From assembly GCF_003675325.1 (NCBI RefSeq), contig NZ_CP033073.1, positions 4,402,001-4,466,000 of the forward strand: a stretch of 64,000 bases of DNA, written 5' to 3'. Of the stretch, positions 34,636 through 42,487 are shown one piece after another (the stretch's first letter is position 1; every line of letters begins with the position of its first letter). The notes under the pieces were generated by a model. That model saw nothing but the letters and a program-made list of their open reading frames with translations. It did not search any database and was not told where the DNA came from. The position numbers were made by a program, and so were the translations under genes. This DNA is from Streptomyces dangxiongensis. GTDB taxonomy: Bacteria; Actinomycetota; Actinomycetes; Streptomycetales; Streptomycetaceae.

Positions 34636-36045
34636 GTGAGTGCTTCGCGGCGGAGTGGGACCACGGACGAGCTGGGGCCGGACGAGCCCGGTGAGCCCGG
34701 GGGTTCGGACCTGCTCGCCGCACTGCTGGACGGCATGGACGCAGCCCTCTGCGCCTTCGACGCCGACGGGGTGGTGACCCACTGGAACCGGGAGGCCGAG
34801 CGGATCCTCGGCTGGACGGCCGGTGAGGCCGTCGGCCGGCACGGGTTCGCCGGCTGGGCCGTGCGCAGCGCCGACGCCGAGGAGGTGCACGCCCGGCTGA
34901 TGTCGGTGATGCGGGCCCCCGGGCGACAGGTGCACGAGTTCGCGCTGGTGACCAAGGACGGCGGCCGGGTGCTGGTGCGGACCCAGTCCGCCGCCGTACG
35001 CGGGCCCGACGGGAAACCCGCGGGGGTGTACTGCGCGTTCAGCGAGGTGCACGCGCAGATCGACCTGGAGCGGTCCATCGCGTTGAGCGAGGCGCTGTTC
35101 GAGAACGCGTCCTGGGGGGTCGTACTGGTCGACGCCGACCTGCGGCCCGCCGTGGTGAACGCGCACGCGGCACGGGCCCTGGGCGTGGGACGCACGTCCG
35201 TGCTGGGGCGTCCGCTGGGCGAACTGCTCGGGCGGGGCGTGGAGGAGCTGGAGGCGGCGCTCACCCACGTCCTGGCCGAGGGCGCGCCGCCCGCGCCCGC
35301 CGACCTGTGGGTCGGCGTGCGCACACCGGAGGGCGAGAAGCGGCGCTGCTGGCGCAGCGGGTTCCTGCGGCTGGCGTCACCGCTCGCGGAGGAGCCGGTG
35401 CCGCTCGGCGTGGCCTGGCTGTTCCAGGACGTCACCGAGGCCCGGCAGGGCGAGCAGGAGACGGCCCTGCTGCGGTTCCGGGCCAACCAACTGCACCGGG
35501 CGGTCCGGGCCGCGGCCGAGTGCGAGGACCCGGCCGAGGCGGCGACCGTCCACCTGGACTTCGCCCTCGCCGGCTTCGCCGACCACGCGCTCATCGACCG
35601 GGTGGCGGGCACCCCGCGCGCGGAGGGCGCGCAGGAGGAGGGCACGGATCCGGTACGGCTGGTACGGCTCGCCGCCACACCCGCCGGAGCGCCCGGCCCG
35701 AGCGTGCCGACGGGTGCGGCGGGACTGCCCGTGCGGTACGCGGAGGGGCATCCGGCGCTCCAGTGCGTGGAGCGGGCCGGGATCGTGCGTGCGGACGCCG
35801 GGTCGGTGCCGGCGGAGCGGGCGCGGGAGTGGGCGCTGGAGCGGCGGTGGCCCGGCGACGCGGTGCACGCGCTGTGCGCGGTGCTGCGCAGCCGGGGGCG
35901 GACGCTGGGCGTGGTGACGTTCCTGCGCGGGGCCGGCCGGAACCGCTTCGAGCGGTCCGACACGGCCTACGCGGAGGACGTGGCCGTACGGATCGCCGCG
36001 GCCCTGGACCTGGCGGAGGCGCTGCGGGGGCGACCGGGGGAGTAG
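34636..36045 (+). CDS. PAS-domain sensor protein
   Basis: 469 residues from GTG 34636 (AGGGGG 7 bases upstream). GTG 34606 would add ten. The first PAS domain is residues about 25-150 (LLDGMDAALCAFDADGVVTHWNREAERILGWTAGEAVG), the second about 155-280 (LFENASWGVVLVDADLRPAVVNAHAARALGVG), and the C-terminal part resembles a degenerate GAF domain (DAVHALCAVLRSRGRTLGVVTFLRG...FERSDTAYAEDVAVRIAAAL). There is no phosphatase, kinase or DNA-binding output domain, so it must signal by protein contact. It ends 9 bp before the convergent SIS gene. Confidence 0.88.
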   Translation: MSASRRSGTTDELGPDEPGEPGGSDLLAALLDGMDAALCAFDADGVVTHWNREAERILGWTAGEAVGRHGFAGWAVRSADAEEVHARLMSVMRAPGRQVHEFALVTKDGGRVLVRTQSAAVRGPDGKPAGVYCAFSEVHAQIDLERSIALSEALFENASWGVVLVDADLRPAVVNAHAARALGVGRTSVLGRPLGELLGRGVEELEAALTHVLAEGAPPAPADLWVGVRTPEGEKRRCWRSGFLRLASPLAEEPVPLGVAWLFQDVTEARQGEQETALLRFRANQLHRAVRAAAECEDPAEAATVHLDFALAGFADHALIDRVAGTPRAEGAQEEGTDPVRLVRLAATPAGAPGPSVPTGAAGLPVRYAEGHPALQCVERAGIVRADAGSVPAERAREWALERRWPGDAVHALCAVLRSRGRTLGVVTFLRGAGRNRFERSDTAYAEDVAVRIAAALDLAEALRGRPGE

Positions 36046-36054
36046 CCTCCCCGC

Positions 36055-36810
36055 TCAGCGGCGGTAGAAGATCCGGTCGCCGTACTCCTCCATCACCCGG
36101 CCGTTCCACTCGTGTCCGCCGTCGACGTTGCCGGAGCGCAGCAGCGGGGGCTCGATGCCGCGGTCGGCGAGGGCGGCGGCGGCGGTCGCCATGACGGCCT
36201 GCACGAGGGCGGTGGTGACGACGGTGGAGGCGGGGGCGAAGGGCGCCGGGATGGTGTCGAGGGTGAGTTCCGCGTCGCCGACCGCGATCTTCGAGTCGAG
36301 GACGATGTCGCAGTGGTCCTTCAGGAAGGTGCCGGAGGCGTGCCGGGACGTGGTGTCCGTGGCGTAGGCGACGGAGGTCACGCCGATGACCTTCACGCCC
36401 AGGGCGCGGGCGCCCTGGGCCATCTCCACGGGCAGGGCGTTGCGGCCGGAGAGCGAGATGATCAGGAGGGCGTCGCCGGCGCGGACCGGGGAGGTGCCGA
36501 GGACGGCGCTCGCGAGGCCGTCGACGCGTTCCAGGGCGGAGCCGAGGGTGGCGGGGGTGACGTCGACGCCGACGACACCGGGGACGGCGAGCAGGTTCAT
36601 CAGGGCCAGGCCGCCCGCGCGGTAGACGACGTCCTGGGCGGCCAGGGAGGAGTGTCCGGCGCCGAAGGCGAACAGGCGGCCGCCGGCCGCGACGGTGTCG
36701 GCGAGCAGGGTGCCGGCCGCGGTGATCGCCCCGGCCTCCTCGTCCCGGACCCGTTGCAGCAGGCCGACGGCGGCGTCGAAGAACAGGTCGGCAGGCGTGC
36801 CGTCGCTCAT
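36055..36810 (-). CDS. SIS-domain sugar-phosphate binding protein
   Basis: 251-residue protein of the phosphosugar isomerase fold. FAFGAGHSSLAAQDVVYRAGG contains the Ser-rich phosphate-binding loop, and GDALLIISLSGRNALPVEMAQGARALGVKVIGVTS is the second sugar-binding block. It may isomerise or sense an amino-sugar phosphate. The family is also known without enzymatic proof. ATG 36810 follows GAAGGGGC. The upstream frame to 36846 is less likely. It diverges from dmdR1. Confidence 0.88.
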   Translation of the reverse strand: MSDGTPADLFFDAAVGLLQRVRDEEAGAITAAGTLLADTVAAGGRLFAFGAGHSSLAAQDVVYRAGGLALMNLLAVPGVVGVDVTPATLGSALERVDGLASAVLGTSPVRAGDALLIISLSGRNALPVEMAQGARALGVKVIGVTSVAYATDTTSRHASGTFLKDHCDIVLDSKIAVGDAELTLDTIPAPFAPASTVVTTALVQAVMATAAAALADRGIEPPLLRSGNVDGGHEWNGRVMEEYGDRIFYRR

Positions 36811-37025
36811 GCGGTGCCCCTTCGCAGCGTCTGTGTCGCGGATCACCGTGCGGTCTGGACCAGTGCGGTGTCAATACGGCCGACGGCGCCGGGTACCGGT
36901 GCCGGCCCCGGCCGGACGGGCCCCCGTTTCCGCGGCGCCGCACGCTTGTCAGTGGGATCCGGCAGAATTGGGTCCAGGGCCAGCGCACGCGTCGGGCTGC
37001 CGGCCGAGGTAATCGAGGGGCACGT

Positions 37026-37718
37026 ATGTCCGGACTGATCGACACCACGGAGATGTATCTCCGCACCATCCTCGAACTCGAAGAGGAAGGCGTAGTCCCC
37101 ATGCGCGCCCGCATCGCGGAGCGGCTGGACCAGAGCGGGCCGACGGTGAGCCAGACGGTGGCGCGGATGGAGCGCGACGGCCTGGTGTCCGTGGCCAGCG
37201 ACCGGCACCTGGAACTGACGGACGAGGGGCGCCGGCTGGCGACGCGCGTGATGCGCAAGCACCGGCTGGCCGAATGTCTCCTCGTGGACGTGATCGGCCT
37301 GGAGTGGGAGCAGGTGCACGCGGAGGCGTGCCGCTGGGAGCACGTGATGAGCGAGGCGGTGGAGCGCCGCGTGCTGGAGCTGCTGCGGCATCCGACCGAG
37401 TCGCCGTACGGCAACCCCATCCCGGGCCTGGAGGAGCTGGGCGAGAAGGACGGGGCGGAGGCGTTCCTCGACGAGAGCATGGTGTCGCTGGCCGACCTGG
37501 ACCCGGGCACCGACGGCAAGACGGTCGTGGTGCGCCGCATCGGTGAGCCCATCCAGACGGACGCGCAGCTTATGTACACGCTGCGGCGGGCGGGCGTGCA
37601 GCCCGGCTCGGTGGTGAGTGTCACCGAGTCGCCCGGCGGGGTGCTGGTGGGCAGCGGCGGCGAGGCGGCCGAGCTGGCGGCGGACGTCGCCTCTCATGTG
37701 TTCGTGGCCAAGCGCTGA
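37026..37718 (+). CDS. dmdR1: Iron-dependent repressor of the DtxR/IdeR family
   Basis: 230-residue Fe(II)-activated repressor of siderophore and iron-uptake genes. The winged helix is MRARIAERLDQSGPTVSQTVARMERDGLV. All DtxR metal ligands stand at their canonical numbers: Met10, Cys102, Glu105 and His106 for one site, and His79, Glu83 and His98 for the other. A C-terminal SH3-like domain is present (VVVRRIGEPIQTDAQLMYTLRRAGVQPGSVVSV). Sequence and position match S. coelicolor DmdR1. GAGGGGC precedes ATG 37026, and a strong hairpin closes the gene. A long antisense frame (36843-37697) overlaps it. Confidence 0.96.
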   Translation: MSGLIDTTEMYLRTILELEEEGVVPMRARIAERLDQSGPTVSQTVARMERDGLVSVASDRHLELTDEGRRLATRVMRKHRLAECLLVDVIGLEWEQVHAEACRWEHVMSEAVERRVLELLRHPTESPYGNPIPGLEELGEKDGAEAFLDESMVSLADLDPGTDGKTVVVRRIGEPIQTDAQLMYTLRRAGVQPGSVVSVTESPGGVLVGSGGEAAELAADVASHVFVAKR

Positions 37719-37727
37719 GACGGGAGA

Positions 37728-37757
37728 GGGTCCCGGCGCCGTGCGGCGCCGGGACCC
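37728..37757 (+). terminator. dmdR1 terminator
   Basis: GGGTCCCGGCGCC, loop GTGC and GGCGCCGGGACCC form a perfect 13-bp stem ten bases after the dmdR1 stop. Confidence 0.85.
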
Positions 37758-37925
37758 GTCCTCCCCTGTGCTGACCCGGAGCCCCGAGCTCCCAGGGTCA
37801 TTTCCCCTCGGACCGTTTTTCCCCGAGCGGTCCGCCTCCTGACAGAAGAGATCCCCTCGGTCACGGCGATCATTCCTTGAGAGGTGTCACTCGAATGAGG
37901 GGTGTTGTCCGCAGAGACAGTATTT

Positions 37926-37941
37926 TCGAATAGGCATTCGA
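37926..37941. promoter_or_regulatory. Palindrome before the hydrolase gene
   Basis: TCGAAT-AGGC-ATTCGA lies 54 bp upstream of ATG 37995, in an AT-rich patch. Another CTCGAATGAG stands 33 bp earlier. This is a candidate operator for an unknown regulator. It does not resemble a DmdR iron box. Confidence 0.35.
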
Positions 37942-37994
37942 TAGCCTGAAACAAGTGGACGACGAGGCACGCGGAGCTGGGGGGTACCAGGCCG

Positions 37995-38888
37995 ATGGCA
38001 CGGCGTATCGACGTGACGGGAGCGGGCGGGGTGCGCCTGGCCGCCTGGGAGTTCGCGGACCCTCCGAAAGCGGAACCTCCGGAACCGACGGGGGAGCCGG
38101 GCGTGCAAGCGGAGTCCGATGCCCCCGGCGTGCTGTTACTGCACGGCCTGATGGGCCGCGCCTCCCACTGGGCGGCCACCGCCCGCTGGCTCGCCGGGCG
38201 CCACCGCGCCGTGGCGCTCGACCAGCGCGGCCACGGCCAGAGCGACAAGCCCGCCCCGGCCGCCTACACCCGCGAGGCCTACGTCGAGGACGCCGAGGCC
38301 GCCGTCGAGCAGCTCGGCCTCGGCCCGGTCCTCCTCGTCGGCCACGCCATGGGCGCCCTCACCGCCTGGCAGCTCGCCGCCAAACGCCCCGACCTGGTGC
38401 GCGGGCTGATCATCTGCGACATGCGGGCCTCCGCCCTCGGCGCGGCCTCACAACGGGACTGGGCCGACTGGTTCCGGTCCTGGCCCCTCCCGTTCGCCAG
38501 CCTCGCCGACGTCCGCGCGTTCTTCGGCGAGCACGACCCCTGGGTGGAGCGGCCGAACCCGGCGCGCGGCGCGTTCTACGCCGAGGTGATGCACGAGTGC
38601 GAGGACGGCTGGCGGCCGGTGTTCGAGCCCGAACAGATGCTCAGCTCCCGCGAGGCCTGGGTGTACGACGCCCACTGGGAGGAACTGGCCCAGGTCCGGT
38701 GCCCCGCGCTCGTCGTCCGCGGTCTCGACGGCGAACTGGGCCGCGCCGAGGCCCAGGAGATGGTCCGGGTCCTGCCCCGGGGCGTCTACGCCGAGGTGCC
38801 CGACGCCGGCCACCTCGCCCACTACGACCACCCCGAGTCCTGGCGCGCCGCGGTCGAACCCTTCCTGGGCCGCGTCCTCACCGCCTGA
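37995..38888 (+). CDS. Alpha/beta-fold hydrolase
   Basis: 297-residue hydrolase. Motifs are LLLHGLMGRASHW (oxyanion region), DQRGHGQSDKP, the nucleophile elbow LVGHAMGAL (G-H-A-M-G, with Ala in place of Ser), and DAGHLAHYDHPE with the terminal His. The nucleophile position needs care: Ala at the elbow would remove classical Ser hydrolase activity, so it may be a cofactor-free dioxygenase- or lyase-like member. ATG 37995 follows GGGGGGT. It is a single gene after dmdR1. Confidence 0.88.
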   Translation: MARRIDVTGAGGVRLAAWEFADPPKAEPPEPTGEPGVQAESDAPGVLLLHGLMGRASHWAATARWLAGRHRAVALDQRGHGQSDKPAPAAYTREAYVEDAEAAVEQLGLGPVLLVGHAMGALTAWQLAAKRPDLVRGLIICDMRASALGAASQRDWADWFRSWPLPFASLADVRAFFGEHDPWVERPNPARGAFYAEVMHECEDGWRPVFEPEQMLSSREAWVYDAHWEELAQVRCPALVVRGLDGELGRAEAQEMVRVLPRGVYAEVPDAGHLAHYDHPESWRAAVEPFLGRVLTA

Positions 38889-38999
38889 CCAACCACGCCC
38901 ACCCCTGTCCTTGACGGCCGCATCCTGTCCCCGGCCGCCCCGCCTCCGCCTCCGCCTCAAGGGTCACCGCCCCCCCGTACTCACAGTGAGGACCGCGTC

Positions 39000-39823
39000 A
39001 TGAGCACCCGGACCCAGGAGGACTTCCTGAAGGGCTTCCACGCCGAGCGGCCGGCGGTGACCACCGAGGTGTTCGCCGCGGCCCGCGCCGCCGGCGCCCG
39101 CACCGGCTACGAGGCCCTGCGGGACCGTGTCGCCGACCGCCGCCGCGTCCTGGACCTCGGCTGCGGTGACGGCCTGCTGCTGGAGCTGCTGGCCCGCACC
39201 CCGGGCCGCCGGCTCGCCGGGGTCGACCTCTCACCACGCTCGCTGTCCCTGGCCCGCCGCCGGCCGGGGCTGTCCACGGCGGCCCTGCTGGAGGCCCGGG
39301 CGCAGCGGCTCCCGTTCCGTACCGGCGCCTTCGACGCCTGCGTCTCGCACCTGGCGCTGATGCTGATGGCCGACCTGGACCAGGTCCTCGCCGAGCTGTC
39401 CCGGGTGCTGGCGCCGGGCGGCCTGCTGGTGTGCGCCATCGGGGCCGGCGGGGGCGGGACGGCGTACGAGCTGTTCGGCGAGCTGCTGCCGCAGGCGCTC
39501 GCCGGGGCGCCCGCCGGCCGCCGGATGCCGGCGCTGGGCGACCGCCGGGCCCGGGACCCCGAGGCGCTCGGCGCGCTGATCGCCGGGGCCGGGTTCGCCG
39601 GTGAGCCGGAGTGGGAGACGGTGACGGTCGACATCGGCGGGCCGCCCGAGCGGGTCTGGAGGGCGCTGTCCGGCATGTACGACCTCGCCGCGCTGGACAC
39701 CGCGGCGCTGGCCTGGCCGCGCTCGGGCAGACCTTCCGCACCCGGTCCGCCGCCGTCACCGACGAGGACGAGGACCTGGACTGCCGCTTCCGCCTGCGCA
39801 TACTGACGGCCCGACGTCCCTGA
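39000..39823 (+). pseudogene. Class I SAM-dependent methyltransferase, frameshifted near the C-terminus
   Basis: ATG 39000 behind GTGAGGA opens a Rossmann methyltransferase. Motif I is RVLDLGCGDGLLLELLA (about residues 49-65), the acidic motif II is AGVDLSPRSLSLARRRP, and the later LSRVLAPGGLLVCAIGAGGGG is motif post-III. After LDTAALA (near 39710) the frame becomes Pro/Arg-rich and ends at 39806. One base away the protein continues LAALGQTFRTRSAAVTDEDEDLDCRFRLRILTARRP to 39823, a normal C-terminus for the family. A single missing base explains it. The catalytic core is intact, so activity could remain. Confidence 0.78.
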
Positions 39824-39967
39824 CCCGGCCCGGTCACGTCTCCCGCCGCCGCCCCAGGTGAACCCGAGCGGACCTGAGCGGCCCCGAGCGGATTCGAGCG
39901 GCCCCGAGCGGACGCGGACGGACGTGGGCCGGGCCCGGTCGCCCCCGTCCCGGCCGGCGGCGGATGG

Positions 39968-40633
39968 CTAGCGGTCCCGGCCGCACGCGTAGGTCAGCGG
40001 GGAGATCAGTTCCTCCGCGTCCGGCAGCCAGCGGTTCGCCGGGGTCGGCCGGCGGGCCCACTGCACGGCCCCCCGGGACCCGAGCCGGGTGGGCGGCGCG
40101 GCCACGTACGCGCCCTCGCCCAGCGCGAGCAGATCCAGGGACGACTGCGACCACCCCAGTTTCCGCACCAGGTCCGGCACCTTCGCGCCGGCCCCCGGCA
40201 GCACGAAGAAGTGCATCCGCCGGTCAGGAGTCAGCGTGACCGGCCCGAGCGACAGCTCCATCCGCTCCATCCGGGCGAGGGCCAGGAACCCCGTGCTCTC
40301 CGGAACGGACAGCGTGTCGAAGGTCCGTCCCGTCGGCAGCAGGATCGACGCCGTCGGCTGCTGCTGCCACATCCGGCGCACGACGGTCGCGCTGCCGGTC
40401 GCCTGGGCCGCCCAGTCGGGGCGCGCGGGGTGCGCACCCGGCGCGGGACAGGAGACGTCACGGCACGAGCAGTACGGCACCCCGTCGACCGCTTCCAGCC
40501 AGCTTCCCGGGACCACGTCCCAGTGCCGCTCCTCGGCGTACCGTACGGCGCTCTCCAGCAGCGATTCCCCCCGTTGCTGCGGAACGTGACCGGCAGTCTG
40601 AGTGTCCTGGGCGCCCGCGATCGTCTCTTCCAC
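39968..40633 (-). CDS. Prim-pol (bifunctional DNA primase/polymerase)-like protein
   Basis: 221 residues from GTG 40633, chosen because GAGAGGGGC precedes it. GTG 40657 is an in-frame alternative. It resembles the N-terminal prim-pol-like domain common in Streptomyces: LLESAVRYAEERHWDVVPGSWLEA, a Cys cluster (YCSCRDVSCPAPGAHPARPDW), then TGRTFDTLSVPESTGFLALARM. The acidic catalytic residues of true archaeo-eukaryotic primases are not obvious, so replication activity is uncertain. It diverges from the NsdA-like regulator. Confidence 0.8.
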   Translation of the reverse strand: MEETIAGAQDTQTAGHVPQQRGESLLESAVRYAEERHWDVVPGSWLEAVDGVPYCSCRDVSCPAPGAHPARPDWAAQATGSATVVRRMWQQQPTASILLPTGRTFDTLSVPESTGFLALARMERMELSLGPVTLTPDRRMHFFVLPGAGAKVPDLVRKLGWSQSSLDLLALGEGAYVAAPPTRLGSRGAVQWARRPTPANRWLPDAEELISPLTYACGRDR

Positions 40634-40900
40634 GCCCCTCTCAACTCCCTCACCCACCCGGGGTTACGGCCGCGGCGCGCGCGGGGGAGGAGCACCGGTC
40701 CGGCAGTCGGGGCGCATGGGAGCACGTGCGGGGGCGCGCGGGAGGAGGCGAGGCGTGGGGTGGGTAGCCAGGAAGGGGGAGGGCAACCGTCGTTACCCCG
40801 GCAAAACGCACATGTCGTGCATTGGCGGTATGTCGGCTGGGCAGTGATCTTCCCGGCCTGAACTTCACGCTCCAGGGGATCGCAACGCAGGGGGTAGCAC

Positions 40901-42286
40901 ATGGCCGCAAGGCCGCTCGTGGCGAGGCAGCCGAACGAACGCCTCCAGACACTCATCCAGGAAGCGGGGTGCTCGAACGCCGGGCTGGCCCGGCGGGTCA
41001 ACATGTGCGGCGCCGAGCACGGTCTCGACCTGCGCTACGACAAGACGTCCGTGGCACGCTGGCTGCGCGGCCAGCAGCCGCGGGGCCGGGCGCCGGCGAT
41101 CATCGCCGAGGCGCTCGGGCGCAAGCTCGGCCGTACGGTCACGATCGACGAGATCGGCATGGCCAACGGCAAGAACCTCGCCTCGGGGGTCGGTCTCCAG
41201 TTCTCGCCGACGGTACTGGGAGCCATCGAGCAGGTCTGCGAGCTGTGGCGCAGCGACGTGGGGCGCCGGGACTTCCTGTCCGGCTCCTCCGTCGCCGCCT
41301 CCGCGCTGGTCGAACCCAGCCGCGACTGGCTGATCTCGGCGCCGGACGCCCAGGTCGCCCGGCAGGCGGGCCCGCGCGTCGGCCAGTCGGACGTCGCCGC
41401 CGTACGGGCCATGACCCAGTCGCTGACGGACCTCGACCACCAGTACGGCAGCGGGCACGTGCGCCCGGTCGTCGTGCACTACCTGAACAGTGTCGTCTCC
41501 GGACTGCTCGCGGGCTCCTACCGGGAGGCCGTCGGGCGGGAACTCTTCGCGGCCGTCGCCCGGCTGACCGAACTGGCCGGGTACATGGCCGTGGACACCG
41601 GGCAACCGGGCCTGGCCCAGCGGTACTACATCCAGTCGCTGCGGCTCGCCCAGGCCGCCGGGGACCGGGGGTACGGCGGCTACGTCCTCGCCGCCTCCAT
41701 GAGCCACCTGGCCGCCCAGCTCGGAAACCCGCGGGAGATCGCCCAGTTGGCGCGGGCGGCGCAGGAAGGGGCACGCGGGCAGGTGACCCCGCGCGTGGAA
41801 GCGATGTTCCACGGGGCCGAGGCACGCGGGCACGCCCTGCTCGGCGACGCGCGCGCGGCGCAGGCGTCCACCGGGCGGGCGGTCGCGGCGATGGAGCGGG
41901 CGGACGACTCCCGCGGCGACGACCCGGTGTGGATCCGGCACTTCGACGAGGCCTACCTCGCCGACGAGTTGGCGCACTGCCACCGTGACCTCGGACAGGC
42001 CGAGCAGGCGGCGCGGTACGCCGAGCAGTCGCTGGCCGGACACCCCGAGTCCCGCGCCCGCCGGCGCGCCATCGGCTATGTGCTGCTGGCCACGGCCCAG
42101 GTGCAGCAGCGCGAGATCGAACAGGCCTGCAGCACGGGCATGAGGGCGGTCGAGCTGCTGGAGACCCTGCGGTCCAACCGGGGCGCCGAGTACCTGGACG
42201 ACCTCCAGCAGCGGCTGGAGCCGTTCGGGGACGAGGCGGTGGTGCGGGAGTTCGGGGCGCGCCTGGAACTTCCGCAGGCCGCGTGA
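40901..42286 (+). CDS. NsdA-like regulator with TPR repeats
   Basis: 461-residue cytoplasmic protein. The N-terminal 90 residues resemble a Cro/C1-like fold (LIQEAGCSNAGLARRVNMCG and YDKTSVARWLRGQQPRG). The remainder consists of tetratricopeptide-like helical pairs (GQPGLAQRYYIQSLRLAQAAGD, DLGQAEQAARYAEQSLAGHPESRARRRA, TAQVQQREIEQACSTGMRAVELL). This architecture is that of NsdA/NsdB-type negative regulators of sporulation and antibiotics in Streptomyces. A strong AGGGGG precedes ATG 40901. The target is unknown. Confidence 0.85.
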   Translation: MAARPLVARQPNERLQTLIQEAGCSNAGLARRVNMCGAEHGLDLRYDKTSVARWLRGQQPRGRAPAIIAEALGRKLGRTVTIDEIGMANGKNLASGVGLQFSPTVLGAIEQVCELWRSDVGRRDFLSGSSVAASALVEPSRDWLISAPDAQVARQAGPRVGQSDVAAVRAMTQSLTDLDHQYGSGHVRPVVVHYLNSVVSGLLAGSYREAVGRELFAAVARLTELAGYMAVDTGQPGLAQRYYIQSLRLAQAAGDRGYGGYVLAASMSHLAAQLGNPREIAQLARAAQEGARGQVTPRVEAMFHGAEARGHALLGDARAAQASTGRAVAAMERADDSRGDDPVWIRHFDEAYLADELAHCHRDLGQAEQAARYAEQSLAGHPESRARRRAIGYVLLATAQVQQREIEQACSTGMRAVELLETLRSNRGAEYLDDLQQRLEPFGDEAVVREFGARLELPQAA

Positions 42287-42487
42287 ACACCCACCCGGCC
42301 AGGGGGTGAACGGACGGCGAACGACGGCCGGGTGTGCGCCCGGTGGCGTGAAGGGCGCGTCGTGGGGCGGCTCTGTTACCGCCGTCACAGGAAAGGGGAT
42401 TGCGTCCTGAGCTGCGTGGCACCCGGCTCGGGGGACCCGATAGCGTGAGCCGACGATTCACAAGGTCCCCCATTAGTAGGAGTCCCG

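Noticed and set aside
37800..37995. DmdR iron box next to dmdR1
   Set aside because: No TTAGGTTAGGCTCACCTAA-like 19-mer is seen. The palindrome at 37926 has a different sequence.
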